A stretch of DNA of 64,000 bases from Marinilabilia rubra. Lineage in GTDB: Bacteria; Bacteroidota; Bacteroidia; Bacteroidales; Marinilabiliaceae. The stretch covers positions 248,001-312,000 of the forward strand of contig NZ_QEWP01000001.1 in NCBI RefSeq assembly GCF_003121985.1, given 5' to 3'. Positions within the stretch are counted from its first letter, which is position 1. Every line of letters starts with the position of its first letter. The position numbers and the translations under genes are program-made. The notes under the pieces were generated by a model, which searched no databases, was not told the origin of the DNA, and saw only the letters and a list, made by a program, of their open reading frames with translations. Below are positions 8,325-16,857 of the stretch, piece by piece.

Positions 8325-9523
8325 TGAAAAGTAAGCGAAAAGGAAGGGTGCTAACCTGGATTCTGGGTATTGCTTTGGCATTATTGATCATAGCCACCAT
8401 CTTTGCCCCACGGCCACTTAACTGGAATTACAGCTTTTCAAAGAATGATGAAATCCCTTTTGGCACATACCTTGTTTATGAATCTCTGGATTCCCTTTTC
8501 CCCAGGGAGGATATTGTTACATCGTGGACCAAGCCAAAAAATTTCCTGGATGAGAAGATTCCGTTAAAAACCAATTTTATTTATTTGAACGGACGGATTA
8601 AATATGAAGATGAGGATGCCCGTGAACTCATTAAGGTCGCTTCAGCAGGGAATCATATTTTTATTGGAGCAGAGCAGGTATACGGACTTTTGGCAGACAC
8701 TTTTAAGTTGGAATATGAACCCGATATCGTACCGGGAGCAGGTTTTTACAATACTGATTCGGTAGGTTTTCATTTTGCCAACCGGAAATTAAAGTCGGGA
8801 TTCGGATATTGGTACCCGAGGTGGATGACCAAATTTTATTTTACCAGATATGACTCTGCCCGAACCACCGTTTTGGGGCATGACCACGAAGGCAATACCA
8901 ATTTTATAAGGGTAAAAGAGGGTGATGGCTATTTTTACTTTAATGCCAATCCTCTCGCTTTTACCAACTATCATTTGCTGTCGCGTAATAATAGTGAATA
9001 CATTTTTAAAGCATTATCTTATTTGCCTGATCGCTCCACGGTATGGGACGAATTCTACAAACCGGGGACAAGGCACCAGGAAGGGTTGTTCGATTACGTT
9101 TTAGACCACAGAGCATTGAGAATTGCCTGGTATATTATTCTCTTCGGGGTGTTGGTATTGTTTATCTTCGGGGCCCGGCGAAGACAACGCCCCATTCCCG
9201 TTATTTCAAGTCCTGAAAATACTTCACTCAGTTTTATTGATACCATGGCCAGGCTTTATTACAGCCGTCATGATCATCTGGATATTGCCACCAAGCGATA
9301 TACCTATTTTCTGGAGTTTTTAAGGACACGCTATTACATTAATACCGGAGCCGATGAAAGCCGGGTGATTTCCGAAGTGTCTCGTAAATCCGGGGTCTCG
9401 GAGCGATCGGTAGCTGCCCTTTTTAAGATGGGCAACAAACTTGGGCGTTTGAGACAGATTTCGCAGGAAGACCTGGAACAGTTTAACCGACAAATTGAAT
9501 TTTTTTACAATAACTGCCGATAA
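8321..9523 (+). CDS. DUF4350 domain membrane protein
   Basis: This 400-residue protein begins with a membrane helix (about residues 10-28). An extracytoplasmic domain starting with PLNWNYSFSKNDEIPFGTY matches DUF4350, whose fold resembles class I glutamine amidotransferases but lacks proven catalysis. A second helix lies near residues 265-285, followed by a cytoplasmic helical domain of about 115 residues. It starts in an ATGA overlap with the DUF4129 gene. The role is unknown; such proteins co-occur with MoxR/DUF58 systems. Confidence 0.82.
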   Translation: MMKSKRKGRVLTWILGIALALLIIATIFAPRPLNWNYSFSKNDEIPFGTYLVYESLDSLFPREDIVTSWTKPKNFLDEKIPLKTNFIYLNGRIKYEDEDARELIKVASAGNHIFIGAEQVYGLLADTFKLEYEPDIVPGAGFYNTDSVGFHFANRKLKSGFGYWYPRWMTKFYFTRYDSARTTVLGHDHEGNTNFIRVKEGDGYFYFNANPLAFTNYHLLSRNNSEYIFKALSYLPDRSTVWDEFYKPGTRHQEGLFDYVLDHRALRIAWYIILFGVLVLFIFGARRRQRPIPVISSPENTSLSFIDTMARLYYSRHDHLDIATKRYTYFLEFLRTRYYINTGADESRVISEVSRKSGVSERSVAALFKMGNKLGRLRQISQEDLEQFNRQIEFFYNNCR

Positions 9524-9525
9524 CT

Positions 9526-10530
9526 ATGGAAGCTTATAACCAAAATCATGACGACGGAAAATCTCTTTTTGAGAACCGTCTTAATGTTGAAGAACTCAAT
9601 CATGCGGCCTTTCGGATTCGCAATGAAATCGGGAAAGTCATTGTTGGGCAGGAGAAGGTCCTGGATCACTTGCTGACGGCTCTTTTGGCCAATGGGCACG
9701 TGCTGCTCGAGGGTGTGCCGGGAATTGCCAAAACGATGATTGCCAAGCTGCTTTCGAAATGCGTGAGTACCGGCTTTTCACGCATTCAGTTTACCCCCGA
9801 CTTGATGCCTTCGGATGTCCTGGGAACCATGGTCTTTCATTCTTCCCGTTCGGAGTTTGAATTCAATAAAGGCCCCATCTTCTCAAACTTTGTGCTGATT
9901 GACGAGGTGAACCGAGCCCCGGCAAAAACCCAGGCAGCTCTTTTTGAGGTCATGGAGGAACGTCAGGTTACCATTGATGGTGTGACTCACCCAATGGATG
10001 CTCCCTTTATTGTTCTGGCCACCCAAAACCCTGTTGAGCATGAAGGAACTTACCGTCTTCCCGAGGCTCAGCTGGACAGATTTCTTTTTAAGGTAAAGCT
10101 GGATTATCCATCGGTAGATCAGGAAGTGACCATTCTTCAGAATACACAAGACAGGGGCAGCAACCTGGAGGTTGAGCAGGTTTCTCCGGTTATTACGGCT
10201 GAAGAAATTGTCGATTTTCAAAATCTGGTTACCCAGGTTCGGGTCGATCACGACATTTTGAGCTACATTGCTTCAATCATAGATAAAACCCGTCACCACA
10301 GCAGTCTTTTTTTGGGGGCAAGCCCCAGGGCTTCTATAGCCGTGTTGCGCTCTGCCAAAGCTTTTGCTGCTCTTGAAGGCCGCGACTTTGTAACCCCCGA
10401 AGACGTGAAAGAAATGATTGTGCCTGTACTCAACCACCGGGTTATTCTCACGCCGGAGAAAGAAATGGAAGGTCTTCAGCCCGAAAGTGTAATTAAAAGA
10501 ATTGTTGATTCGGTTGACGTACCCCGATAA
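9526..10530 (+). CDS. MoxR family AAA+ ATPase
   Basis: The 334-residue protein is a complete MoxR ATPase: Walker A GVPGIAKT (residues 63-70), Walker B FVLIDEVNR (122-130), sensor 1 region FIVLATQNPVEHEGTY and the MoxR sensor 2/lid block LGASPRASIAVLRSAKAFA. MoxR proteins work as chaperone-like ATPases that mature or activate partner complexes, often with von Willebrand A-fold proteins. The next gene encodes a DUF58 protein of that kind, and the two genes are 9 bp apart. It is the energy-coupling part of this operon. Confidence 0.95.
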   Translation: MEAYNQNHDDGKSLFENRLNVEELNHAAFRIRNEIGKVIVGQEKVLDHLLTALLANGHVLLEGVPGIAKTMIAKLLSKCVSTGFSRIQFTPDLMPSDVLGTMVFHSSRSEFEFNKGPIFSNFVLIDEVNRAPAKTQAALFEVMEERQVTIDGVTHPMDAPFIVLATQNPVEHEGTYRLPEAQLDRFLFKVKLDYPSVDQEVTILQNTQDRGSNLEVEQVSPVITAEEIVDFQNLVTQVRVDHDILSYIASIIDKTRHHSSLFLGASPRASIAVLRSAKAFAALEGRDFVTPEDVKEMIVPVLNHRVILTPEKEMEGLQPESVIKRIVDSVDVPR

Positions 10531-10539
10531 ATCGCCACA

Positions 10540-11874
10540 TTGATGACCATAAAATCCATATATCCACGACCGCGATTCTATTACGGATTGGCTGCTTTAG
10601 TAATATTGATGTTATTGGGCCATTTCTGGTATACTTTTTTTGTGATCGGGTTGGCAGGCATTGCGGCATTTTTCTCTTTGGTCTTAATTGATGTTCTGTT
10701 GCTTCTGCGGAAAAAAGGACGTTCCATTGATGGAAAGCGGATGCTTCCTGAGCGCTTCAGTAACGGAGATCCAAATAAAGTGAGTGTGGAACTTCAAAAC
10801 TTCCTCCCTCTAAGCGTCGGATTGGAAGTTATTGATGAACTCCCCCCCCAGTTTCAAATCAGGAATTTTAATCGGCAGGCCTGGCTGAAACCGGGAGAAG
10901 CGTGGAGTTTTTCATACAATCTTACTCCGGTGGAAAGGGGTGAATACCATTTCGGCCATCTTAATGTTTTTGTGCATACCCGTCAGGGGATGGTTTCGCG
11001 GCGGCTTCATCTGGCTTGTCCGGAGACGGTGAAGGTTTATCCTTCGTTCATGCAGATGCGGAAGTTCGAAATTATGGCCATCTCGGACAGGTTGAGTGAG
11101 ATGGGCATTAAGAAAGTCCGGAAGTTTGGCCACCAAATGGAGTTCGATCAGATAAGGGAGTACACTAAAGGGGATGATATCCGCACCATAAACTGGAAAG
11201 CCACAGCCCGGCGAAATCAATTGATGGTCAATCAATACCAGGACGAAAAGTCCCAGCAAATCTATTCTTTGGTGGATATGGGGCGCACCATGAAAATGCC
11301 TTTTGATGGTACCACTTTGCTGGATTATGCCATCAATACATCCCTGGTTTTGTCCAATATTGCCATGTTGAAGCATGACAAGGCCGGATTGATTACTTTT
11401 AACGAAAAGGTGCGCTGCATGGTGCCTGCTCGTAAAGAGCCTCATCACCTGCAAACCATTATGGAGATGCTCTACAACCAGGAGACCGGTTTCATGGAGC
11501 ATAACCTGGAGGCTTTGTATGCCACCGTCAGACATAAAATTCCGCATCGCAGTTTACTGGTGCTTTACACCAATTTCGAAAGCTTGAAATCAGCAAGGAG
11601 AGAGTTGCCTTTCCTTCGAAGACTGGCATCCAATCACCTGTTGATGGTGGTCTTTTTCGAGAATTCGGAAATTGAGCAACTCATACACAACGAAGCCAAT
11701 GACCTGGAAGATATATACCGCCAGACCATCGCCGAGAAGTTTATGTTCGATAAAAAGTTGATTGTAAAAGAACTGGAGCGGAACGGTATTCATGCCATTT
11801 TAAGCGAACCCGGCAAGCTGACCGTCGCCACCATGAATAAATACCTGGAGTTTAAAGCCAGGGGATTGATCTAA
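10540..11874 (+). CDS. DUF58 domain protein (vWA-like partner of MoxR)
   Basis: This 444-residue protein has two N-terminal membrane helices (about residues 10-55), a beta-rich region and the DUF58 motif GDDIRTINWKATARRNQLMVNQ (about 213-235), followed by a von Willebrand A-like half beginning YSLVDMGRTM. It is last in the operon starting at 5754. DUF58 proteins are the usual partners of MoxR ATPases. No terminator is obvious behind it; the following gap holds repeats. Confidence 0.92.
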   Translation: MMTIKSIYPRPRFYYGLAALVILMLLGHFWYTFFVIGLAGIAAFFSLVLIDVLLLLRKKGRSIDGKRMLPERFSNGDPNKVSVELQNFLPLSVGLEVIDELPPQFQIRNFNRQAWLKPGEAWSFSYNLTPVERGEYHFGHLNVFVHTRQGMVSRRLHLACPETVKVYPSFMQMRKFEIMAISDRLSEMGIKKVRKFGHQMEFDQIREYTKGDDIRTINWKATARRNQLMVNQYQDEKSQQIYSLVDMGRTMKMPFDGTTLLDYAINTSLVLSNIAMLKHDKAGLITFNEKVRCMVPARKEPHHLQTIMEMLYNQETGFMEHNLEALYATVRHKIPHRSLLVLYTNFESLKSARRELPFLRRLASNHLLMVVFFENSEIEQLIHNEANDLEDIYRQTIAEKFMFDKKLIVKELERNGIHAILSEPGKLTVATMNKYLEFKARGLI

Positions 11875-12004
11875 AAGGTTATTAGTTTTCAGGCAGAAGG
11901 CGGAAGTTTGAACCACAACGGAAAACATTAGGTGTTGAACCATATCAGGCTTATAAGACATTTTAGGATATCGTTAAAGGCAGTCTAATTCTGTTTTTAT
12001 TTTG

Positions 12005-12090
12005 CCGGCCCTGAAAGGGTCGAATCCTGATAACCCCGGGTGAAACCCGGGGATTGGCCTCAGTCCGAATAAGGTCCCCGAATGGGTGGC
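12005..12090. repeat. REP-like triple-hairpin block, copy 2
   Basis: Hairpins GGCCctgaaaGGGTC, CCCCGGGTgaaACCCGGGG and GGTCCccgaatGGGTGGCC occur in the same order as at 2840-2927, with the shared linker GATAACCCCGGGTGAAA. It ends the spacer after the DUF58 operon. Confidence 0.7.
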
Positions 12091-12235
12091 CAACTATTGT
12101 TTCAAATAATTAGAGTACCCAATTAACAGAGGAAGAACAATTTTCCTGCACCCGACTCAAAGCAAAAGCCCTGCAAGTGCGACGGACTTTTTGGAGAAGA
12201 GGTACAACAAACCCGAAGTCGAATCCCCCTGCAGG

Positions 12236-12256
12236 TGTGGCGGATTGTATCCGCCA
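12236..12256. repeat. Perfect 9-bp-stem hairpin
   Basis: GTGGCGGAT-tgt-ATCCGCCAC is a perfect palindrome in the spacer before the gene at 12440. It may be another REP-like unit. Confidence 0.5.
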
Positions 12257-12439
12257 CCATTGAACCCAAAATAATTTTTGCAGTAACAAAATACATCATT
12301 TACAGTATAAGATACATTGAAAAGGGCCATGAGAATATAATACGGGGCGATAATACAATAAAGATGCAATAAACCCGGGTCGGGTAAGCACTTTGCGTCA
12401 TTACGTCCTCTGCGTTTAGCTTTTTTAAAACAAATTATT

Positions 12440-12967
12440 ATGCAAAAAAAGTACATTAAAATTCTTGTGGACACCGATCAGTTGATCGATTTCTTTAAAG
12501 GCGATGCTTCCTGGGGAACCGCCGACAAACCATTGATTGCAGACGATTTCTGCAAAATTGATGCGCCCGATATTCATTGGGAAGGCAACAAAATTTTACC
12601 ACTCGAGCCGGCAACCGATTATATCGTAACGTTGGAGTCTTCATCCTCCACTAACAAGGTGGTGCTCTACGATGCTTTAACAGAAGAAGTTAATGGCCAA
12701 GTTTTTATGGACATGATTACCCCTACCATCACCAAACTGAAAGAATGGGGGAAAGTGTTCGATCTCAGCCGCACCAATTACGAAGTAACTCTGGACGGGC
12801 ACATGATCTTGAAGCCAACCAAAGACAAAGTTTTTAATGTGCCCACCCCCGAGAAAATAAATCTCCATAACAACATCTTCTATAAAATTCTTTTCAGAAT
12901 TGATGGAGCCGATAAAATGGCAGTGATTGATCCGCTGATAAGAGTAAGGACCGATGATCCTGAATAA
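12440..12967 (+). CDS. Hypothetical protein, possible divergent AidA/PixA relative
   Basis: This 175-residue soluble protein has no signal peptide or membrane segment. I do not recognise it firmly. Its N-terminus (YIKILVDTDQLIDFF) and C-terminus (FYKILFRIDG then DPLIRVRTDD) echo the ends of AidA/PixA inclusion-body proteins, one clear member of which lies at 16858-17457. The central GQGT-DL block of that family is absent, so the link is weak. It precedes the sensor kinase gene by 88 bp on the same strand. Base composition is like its neighbours. Confidence 0.6.
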   Translation: MQKKYIKILVDTDQLIDFFKGDASWGTADKPLIADDFCKIDAPDIHWEGNKILPLEPATDYIVTLESSSSTNKVVLYDALTEEVNGQVFMDMITPTITKLKEWGKVFDLSRTNYEVTLDGHMILKPTKDKVFNVPTPEKINLHNNIFYKILFRIDGADKMAVIDPLIRVRTDDPE

Positions 12968-13055
12968 TCTCCATTTAGTTATTTGTTTAATTGATAATAA
13001 AACAGAGCCTTATGATTCTGGAAGTTAAGGTGTTTTTTGCAAAAATTTCGAAAAA

Positions 13056-14849
13056 ATGACTTCTCTATTAAAAGTATTGTTTTTTTTAATAACAAGTTCA
13101 TGCTTTATCTTTTCAGTCCAGGCAGAAGGGGTAGAGGATGAAATCCAGTCCATTATTTTATCAGAGAATGCAGATAGTTCGAAAATAGAGGAGTTATTAA
13201 AATTGGCTAAAAGTTTAGACGGACAACCAGCGGAAGCAATGCTGGTTGTTCGCTTTGCGGGTAAATTGGCTGATGATATTAAATGCCTTAAACTAAGAGG
13301 AAGATGTTATGAATATGAATCCTGGATAAAAAGAGATTTAGGAGACTATTCTTCTGCAATAGCAGCATCCTTTAAAGCCTTAAGAATTTATAACGATCTC
13401 AACTTAGAAGATAAGACTGAAAAATTGCAACTTCAACTCGGAAGCCATTTTTCAGCAGAGAAGAATTATTCTAAAGCCATTTTATATATCTCCCGGGCTC
13501 TTGAATCATACAGAGACCGGGAGGATACTTCCAACCTTGTATTGGCATTGATAAATATGGGTGAAACATATCGGCTACAGGGGAAGTTGGACAGCGCAGC
13601 AATCCTTTTCAGAGAGTGTCTTTCCCTAAACCGGCAGCTTAAAAATACCAATGTAGAAATTGTTAAAGGTTATGCCGAAGGAAACCTTGGTATGGTTTAT
13701 TCTTCCCAGGGAAAATTTAATGAGGCCATTCAATTGCTTAAGTCTTCCATCAGCATATTAGGCGAAATGCAGGACTATTACTCCACCTCCGTTTATCAGT
13801 CCGAGCTGGCCCAGGTTTATATTCAGCAGGGGAAAAAGAATCAGGGCGAAACACTTCTTCGGGAGGCACTTGAAATGGCCGAACGTGAAAAACTTAAGGA
13901 GCAAATTCGGGACATCAGCAAAGACCTGTCCGTTTTTTACGAACAGAACAACCGGTTTCAAAGGGCACTCAACCTCCGTAAGCAGTACGAAGTCTATCAC
14001 GACAGTCTGGTTAACATAGAGAATGTGCGCAAGACAGAGCAACTGGAGAGCCAGTACTGGCTCGACCGTAAAGATGCCAATATTCGAATTTTGGAACTTG
14101 AAAACGAAAGTAAACAACGTACCGTTATTATTCTTTCAGTTGGCTCTTTTATTCTTCTGATGTTGCTGTTCTTTGTTTACCGTTTGCAGGTGCTGCGTAA
14201 AAAAGCCTATCAAAAGGTAGCCGAGCAAAGAGACATTATTGAAAAGCGTGAAAAAGAAAAAGCCCTGCTCTTGAAGGAACTGAACCATCGGGTGAAGAAC
14301 AACCTGCAAATGGTCTCCAGCATGTTTTCGTTGCAGGCCAGCCAGTTTCGCGGAGAACCTGCTGCCGATGCTTTGGTGGCCGCCCGTCGACGCATCGATG
14401 CATTGATGCTCATTCATCAAAAGCTGTATCGTGAAGATGTGGATACCCATATTAAGCTGGCCGATTACATCAAAGAACTGACCGATAATCTGGTTTACGG
14501 ATTTGGAAAAGAGGTGGATTTGAAACTCAATCTATCGGATGACAAACTCTATATCGACTCGGCCATCCCGCTGGGAATCATCATTAATGAGTTACTGACC
14601 AACTCTCTCAAATATGCCTCCGACGGAAAGGCATTGACCATTTCTGTGGATCTTAAGCAGGAAAATGATAAATTGCATTTAATATTGGCCGACAACGGCC
14701 CGGGATTCCCGGAAGGGCATGACCTCAAAAAGAGTCGTTCCCTGGGACTAAAGTTGGTGCATTCCCTTATCCGGCAGTTGCATGGTGAGCTATCCCAAAC
14801 CAATGACAACGGCTGCCGCTGGGATATTACTATTGAAAAGGGTAGCTAA
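13056..14849 (+). CDS. TPR-containing HisKA_2 sensor histidine kinase
   Basis: The 597-residue protein has a signal peptide (1-23), a periplasmic stretch of about five TPR-like repeats (about 75-320), a coiled region, one membrane helix (about 355-375) and a cytoplasmic kinase. The phosphoacceptor histidine is in LLKELNHRVKNNLQMVSS (about residue 411), typical of HisKA_2. The ATPase has its N-box (IIINELLTNSLKYA) and G1 box (DNGPGFPEG). HisKA_2 kinases with TPR sensors are common in Bacteroidota and pair with LytTR regulators, as here (gene at 14997). The signal is unknown. No HTH is fused, unlike hybrid systems. Confidence 0.93.
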   Translation: MTSLLKVLFFLITSSCFIFSVQAEGVEDEIQSIILSENADSSKIEELLKLAKSLDGQPAEAMLVVRFAGKLADDIKCLKLRGRCYEYESWIKRDLGDYSSAIAASFKALRIYNDLNLEDKTEKLQLQLGSHFSAEKNYSKAILYISRALESYRDREDTSNLVLALINMGETYRLQGKLDSAAILFRECLSLNRQLKNTNVEIVKGYAEGNLGMVYSSQGKFNEAIQLLKSSISILGEMQDYYSTSVYQSELAQVYIQQGKKNQGETLLREALEMAEREKLKEQIRDISKDLSVFYEQNNRFQRALNLRKQYEVYHDSLVNIENVRKTEQLESQYWLDRKDANIRILELENESKQRTVIILSVGSFILLMLLFFVYRLQVLRKKAYQKVAEQRDIIEKREKEKALLLKELNHRVKNNLQMVSSMFSLQASQFRGEPAADALVAARRRIDALMLIHQKLYREDVDTHIKLADYIKELTDNLVYGFGKEVDLKLNLSDDKLYIDSAIPLGIIINELLTNSLKYASDGKALTISVDLKQENDKLHLILADNGPGFPEGHDLKKSRSLGLKLVHSLIRQLHGELSQTNDNGCRWDITIEKGS

Positions 14850-14954
14850 GAAAATACAGGTAGAAGACTGAGAGGCAGAAGGCAGAAGAGAGAGAGTTGA
14901 CTGATATACTTAAATTTAACCTGCCTGCCGTAAACTGGATATCTAAAAATCTAA

Positions 14955-14987
14955 TGGTCTATCCCGATGGGTCGGGACTAACGATCT
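14955..14987. repeat. Inverted repeat, left copy beside the LytTR gene
   Basis: TCTATCCCGATGGGTCGGGA followed by CTAACGATCT ends 13 bp before the response regulator start. The reverse complement, with few changes, follows the gene at 15806-15839. Each copy is itself a small hairpin (TCCCGA...TCGGGA). The half-motif CCTGCCTGCCG at 14920-14930 likewise recurs in inverted form after 15838. Confidence 0.7.
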
Positions 14988-14996
14988 AAAAAGTAT

Positions 14997-15758
14997 ATGA
15001 GTGACAAAATTAAAATTCTCATTGTAGAGGATGAAATAATGATTGCCGAGGACATAGCCATGCGACTGGAGGATATGGGCTATGAGGTAGCAGATAAGAT
15101 TGATAACGTGGATGAGGCTGTGGAGTGGCTGGAGCAGAACCAGACCGATATTCTGCTGGTAGATATTTCGCTGCAGGGGGATAAAACAGGTCTCGATTTG
15201 GCCGCCATCATTAATGAGCGGTTTCATCTGCCCTTTGTCTTTCTTTCATCTTTGGCTAACAATACAACTGTTGAAAAAGCACGACAGGTTCAACCTGCTG
15301 CCTATTTATTGAAACCCTTCAACGACCGTCAGGTCAAGGTTTCGGTGGATATGGCATTGCACAATTTTTATGGTAAGAAAAAACCTCAGGAGCCGGAGAC
15401 TGTTTCGGAGCCTGAATCATTGCCACAGAATGTTGTGCTAAGAATGCCCCAATGCCTGTTCCTAAAAAAGCACACCAGTTACCATAAAGTCCCTTTTACT
15501 GAAATTTTATGGCTCGAAGCTGAAAGCAATTATACCCTGATACATACTAAAGGCGAAACATACACGTACTCTTTGGTACTTAAGAGTTTCGAAGAAAAAC
15601 TGCCCTCCGAAACCTTCGTGAGGGTACACCGGTCATTTATTGTCAATATCTCCAATATCACCGGGATTGATGGAAACACTCTGTTGTTTGGTAAAAACCA
15701 CGTTCCCGTGGCCAAATCGGTTCGCGATGATTTATTCAAGAAGCTCAATATTATTTGA
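14997..15758 (+). CDS. LytTR family response regulator
   Basis: This 253-residue protein has an intact receiver domain (residues 5-120): acidic pocket VEDE, phospho-acceptor Asp56 in LLVDISLQ, switch Ser and Lys106 in LLKPF. A linker rich in Pro/Glu leads to a LytTR DNA-binding domain (about 150-250; WLEAESNYTLIHT, then FVRVHRSFIVNISNI). LytTR regulators bind pairs of direct repeats in promoters. It follows the TPR histidine kinase by 147 bp and is its likely partner. The gene is flanked by inverted copies of a short repeat, so it may be transcribed separately. Confidence 0.94.
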   Translation: MSDKIKILIVEDEIMIAEDIAMRLEDMGYEVADKIDNVDEAVEWLEQNQTDILLVDISLQGDKTGLDLAAIINERFHLPFVFLSSLANNTTVEKARQVQPAAYLLKPFNDRQVKVSVDMALHNFYGKKKPQEPETVSEPESLPQNVVLRMPQCLFLKKHTSYHKVPFTEILWLEAESNYTLIHTKGETYTYSLVLKSFEEKLPSETFVRVHRSFIVNISNITGIDGNTLLFGKNHVPVAKSVRDDLFKKLNII

Positions 15759-15762
15759 AAAC

Positions 15763-15795
15763 TAGTGTCAAGTCAAGTGTCGGGTAAGCCGCCGC
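15763..15795. repeat. Fragment of the GTCAAGTCAAG element
   Basis: TAGTGTCAAGTCAAGTG followed by TCGGGTAAGCCGCCG matches the left end of the element at 5465-5503 with a 5-bp deletion. The right end is missing. It sits directly after the response regulator stop. Confidence 0.6.
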
Positions 15796-15805
15796 TATTA
15801 TCAAT

Positions 15806-15839
15806 AGATCGTTAGTCCCGATGCTTCGGGATAGATACC
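15806..15839. repeat. Inverted repeat, right copy beside the LytTR gene
   Basis: AGATCGTTAGTCCCGATGC followed by TTCGGGATAGATACC is the reverse complement of 14955-14987 with few mismatches. It forms a hairpin (TCCCGA/TCGGGA) and may act as a terminator-like structure after the regulator, although no T-run follows. Confidence 0.7.
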
Positions 15840-16162
15840 TGCCTGACGGCAGTCAGGTTAGATGTAAGATAATTCGTATCACACTGAAAAACTGCACATT
15901 AACAAAAAAAGAAGGTGTTTGTATAATCAATTAATTACGAATCTATTGTAAAGGTTTAACGAAGTTTTGAGTAATGAGAACCTATTTGTTTATTAGAAAA
16001 GAATTTTTGTTGATTAGATCTTCAAATAGTAAAAACAAATACAGTTTAAGACCCGCTTTGGGGTTCGATCTCTAAATTCCTAATAGGGGCTATTAACATT
16101 TGACCCACTTTCGGGGTCATGAATTTAAAGTATAGCGGTCCAGAGCCTGAAGGGTTCATATG
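15840..16162. other. Spacer with REP-like GACCC hairpins
   Basis: No gene is visible. Two short palindromes (GACCCgctttgGGGTTC near 16052; GACCCactttcGGGGTC near 16100) resemble the outer hairpins of the REP-like blocks at 2840 and 12005. A GGGTTCGATC string near 16062 looks like a tRNA T-arm, but no cloverleaf can be built around it. Confidence 0.5.
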
Positions 16163-16497
16163 TTTATAGAATCTACGCACACATGTTTCGTCTCTCAGGA
16201 ATATTTTTTGAGCCATTGCACGCACGTAATGACATTTCAGAGATTTTTTTAGGCCAATGCACACGTGTAATCTCTTCCCGGAAATTTTTTTATGCCAAAG
16301 CAGCTGTGCAATGCGTTTTCGGAGATTTTTTTTAGGCAAAGCAAACGTGCAATGTGTTTTCGGAGATTTTTTGGAGCCATTACACGCACGTAATGACATT
16401 TCGGAGAATTTTTTAGGCCAATGCACACGTGGAATGCGATTTCGGAGATTTTTTTTAACCGAAACACATGTACAATGACTTCCTGGATATTTTTTTA
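16163..16497. repeat. Degenerate 41-bp tandem repeat array, about 8 units
   Basis: T-runs of six to eight begin at 16204, 16244, 16285, 16326, 16367, 16409, 16449 and 16490, a spacing of 40-42 bp. Each unit reads roughly GGAGATTTTTTTAGGC, then a dyad-symmetric core such as CATTACacgcacGTAATG, then ATTTC. The array lies between two convergent genes, so it is not in a promoter. The period is not a multiple of three, and no start signal is seen, so it is not coding. It is not a CRISPR: the parts between T-runs are variants of one sequence. Confidence 0.85.
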
Positions 16498-16524
16498 TAG
16501 ATGGAGACCCTATCCTTAAACTTA

Positions 16525-16637
16525 CTTCTTATATATAAGTGCAAAGGTATATGAGTATTTTGCGAAATAAACTTGCACTTACAAACTCGTTGTCATTATT
16601 TAATATTTAATAAAATATGCGTTTTTCAGCGTGCCCT
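16525..16637. repeat. Two-hairpin TIR repeat, right half (third copy)
   Basis: It contains AAGTGCAAAGGT...AACTTGCACTT, the short hairpin of the family, and ends in TGCGTTTTTCAGCGTGCCCT, the family TIR. The left half with the long hairpin is not recognisable; the 41-bp array lies where it would be. Confidence 0.6.
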
Positions 16638-16674
16638 AACTATGCCTATATGTGATGAATCCGAAGTATAAGAG

Positions 16675-16724
16675 CTCAAGACCAGAAACCATCCCAGAGA
16701 TTAAAACTTATACAGTTTCTTAAT
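16675..16724. repeat. Half copy of the CAGAAACTG element
   Basis: CTCAAGACCAGAAACCATCC and TTAAAACTTATACAGTTTCT match the right half of the element at 57116-57223. The left half is absent. Confidence 0.6.
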
Positions 16725-16740
16725 CATTTTGCCGGAAATT

Positions 16741-16776
16741 GACCTGCCAGCGCTTGACCAGAGTCGCTGACAGGTC
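16741..16776 (-). terminator. Strong hairpin downstream of the PixA-like gene
   Basis: GACCTGCCAGCG pairs with CGCTGACAGGTC (one mismatch) around a 12-base loop, about 80 bp past the stop of the minus-strand gene ending at 16858. No T-run follows, so termination is only suggested. Confidence 0.35.
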
Positions 16777-16857
16777 GTTCCAGACAAACTGAGATAGACA
16801 GAGTAGAGTTAAGGGATTAGGAATAGGGGAATAAAAAACAGGGTTAGCAGCAAGGGG

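Larger units (their letters stand above)
11875..12439. other. 565-bp gap with REP-like repeats
   Basis: After the DUF58 gene there is a REP-like triple-hairpin block (12005-12090) and a separate perfect hairpin GTGGCGGATtgtATCCGCCAC (12236-12256). No credible gene: a 105-codon minus-strand frame (12157-12474) runs across the start of the next gene and looks random. Confidence 0.6.

Noticed and set aside
12157-12474. 105-codon minus-strand frame before the gene at 12440
   Set aside because: It runs through hairpins and overlaps the 5' end of a better gene; no family resemblance.
13056-14849. Hybrid two-component system
   Set aside because: The kinase has no receiver or HTH domain; the regulator is a separate gene.
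16040-16090. tRNA gene suggested by GGGTTCGATC
   Set aside because: No acceptor stem, D-arm or anticodon arm can be built around it; the flanks fit REP-like hairpins.
16046-16426. 126-codon minus-strand frame across the 41-bp array with repeated KK motifs
   Set aside because: The repeat period is 41 bp, not a multiple of three, the lysines come from A-runs in any frame, and no start context is seen. It is a by-product of the array.
16163-16497. CRISPR array
   Set aside because: The parts between T-runs are degenerate copies of one sequence, not unique spacers, and no cas genes are present.
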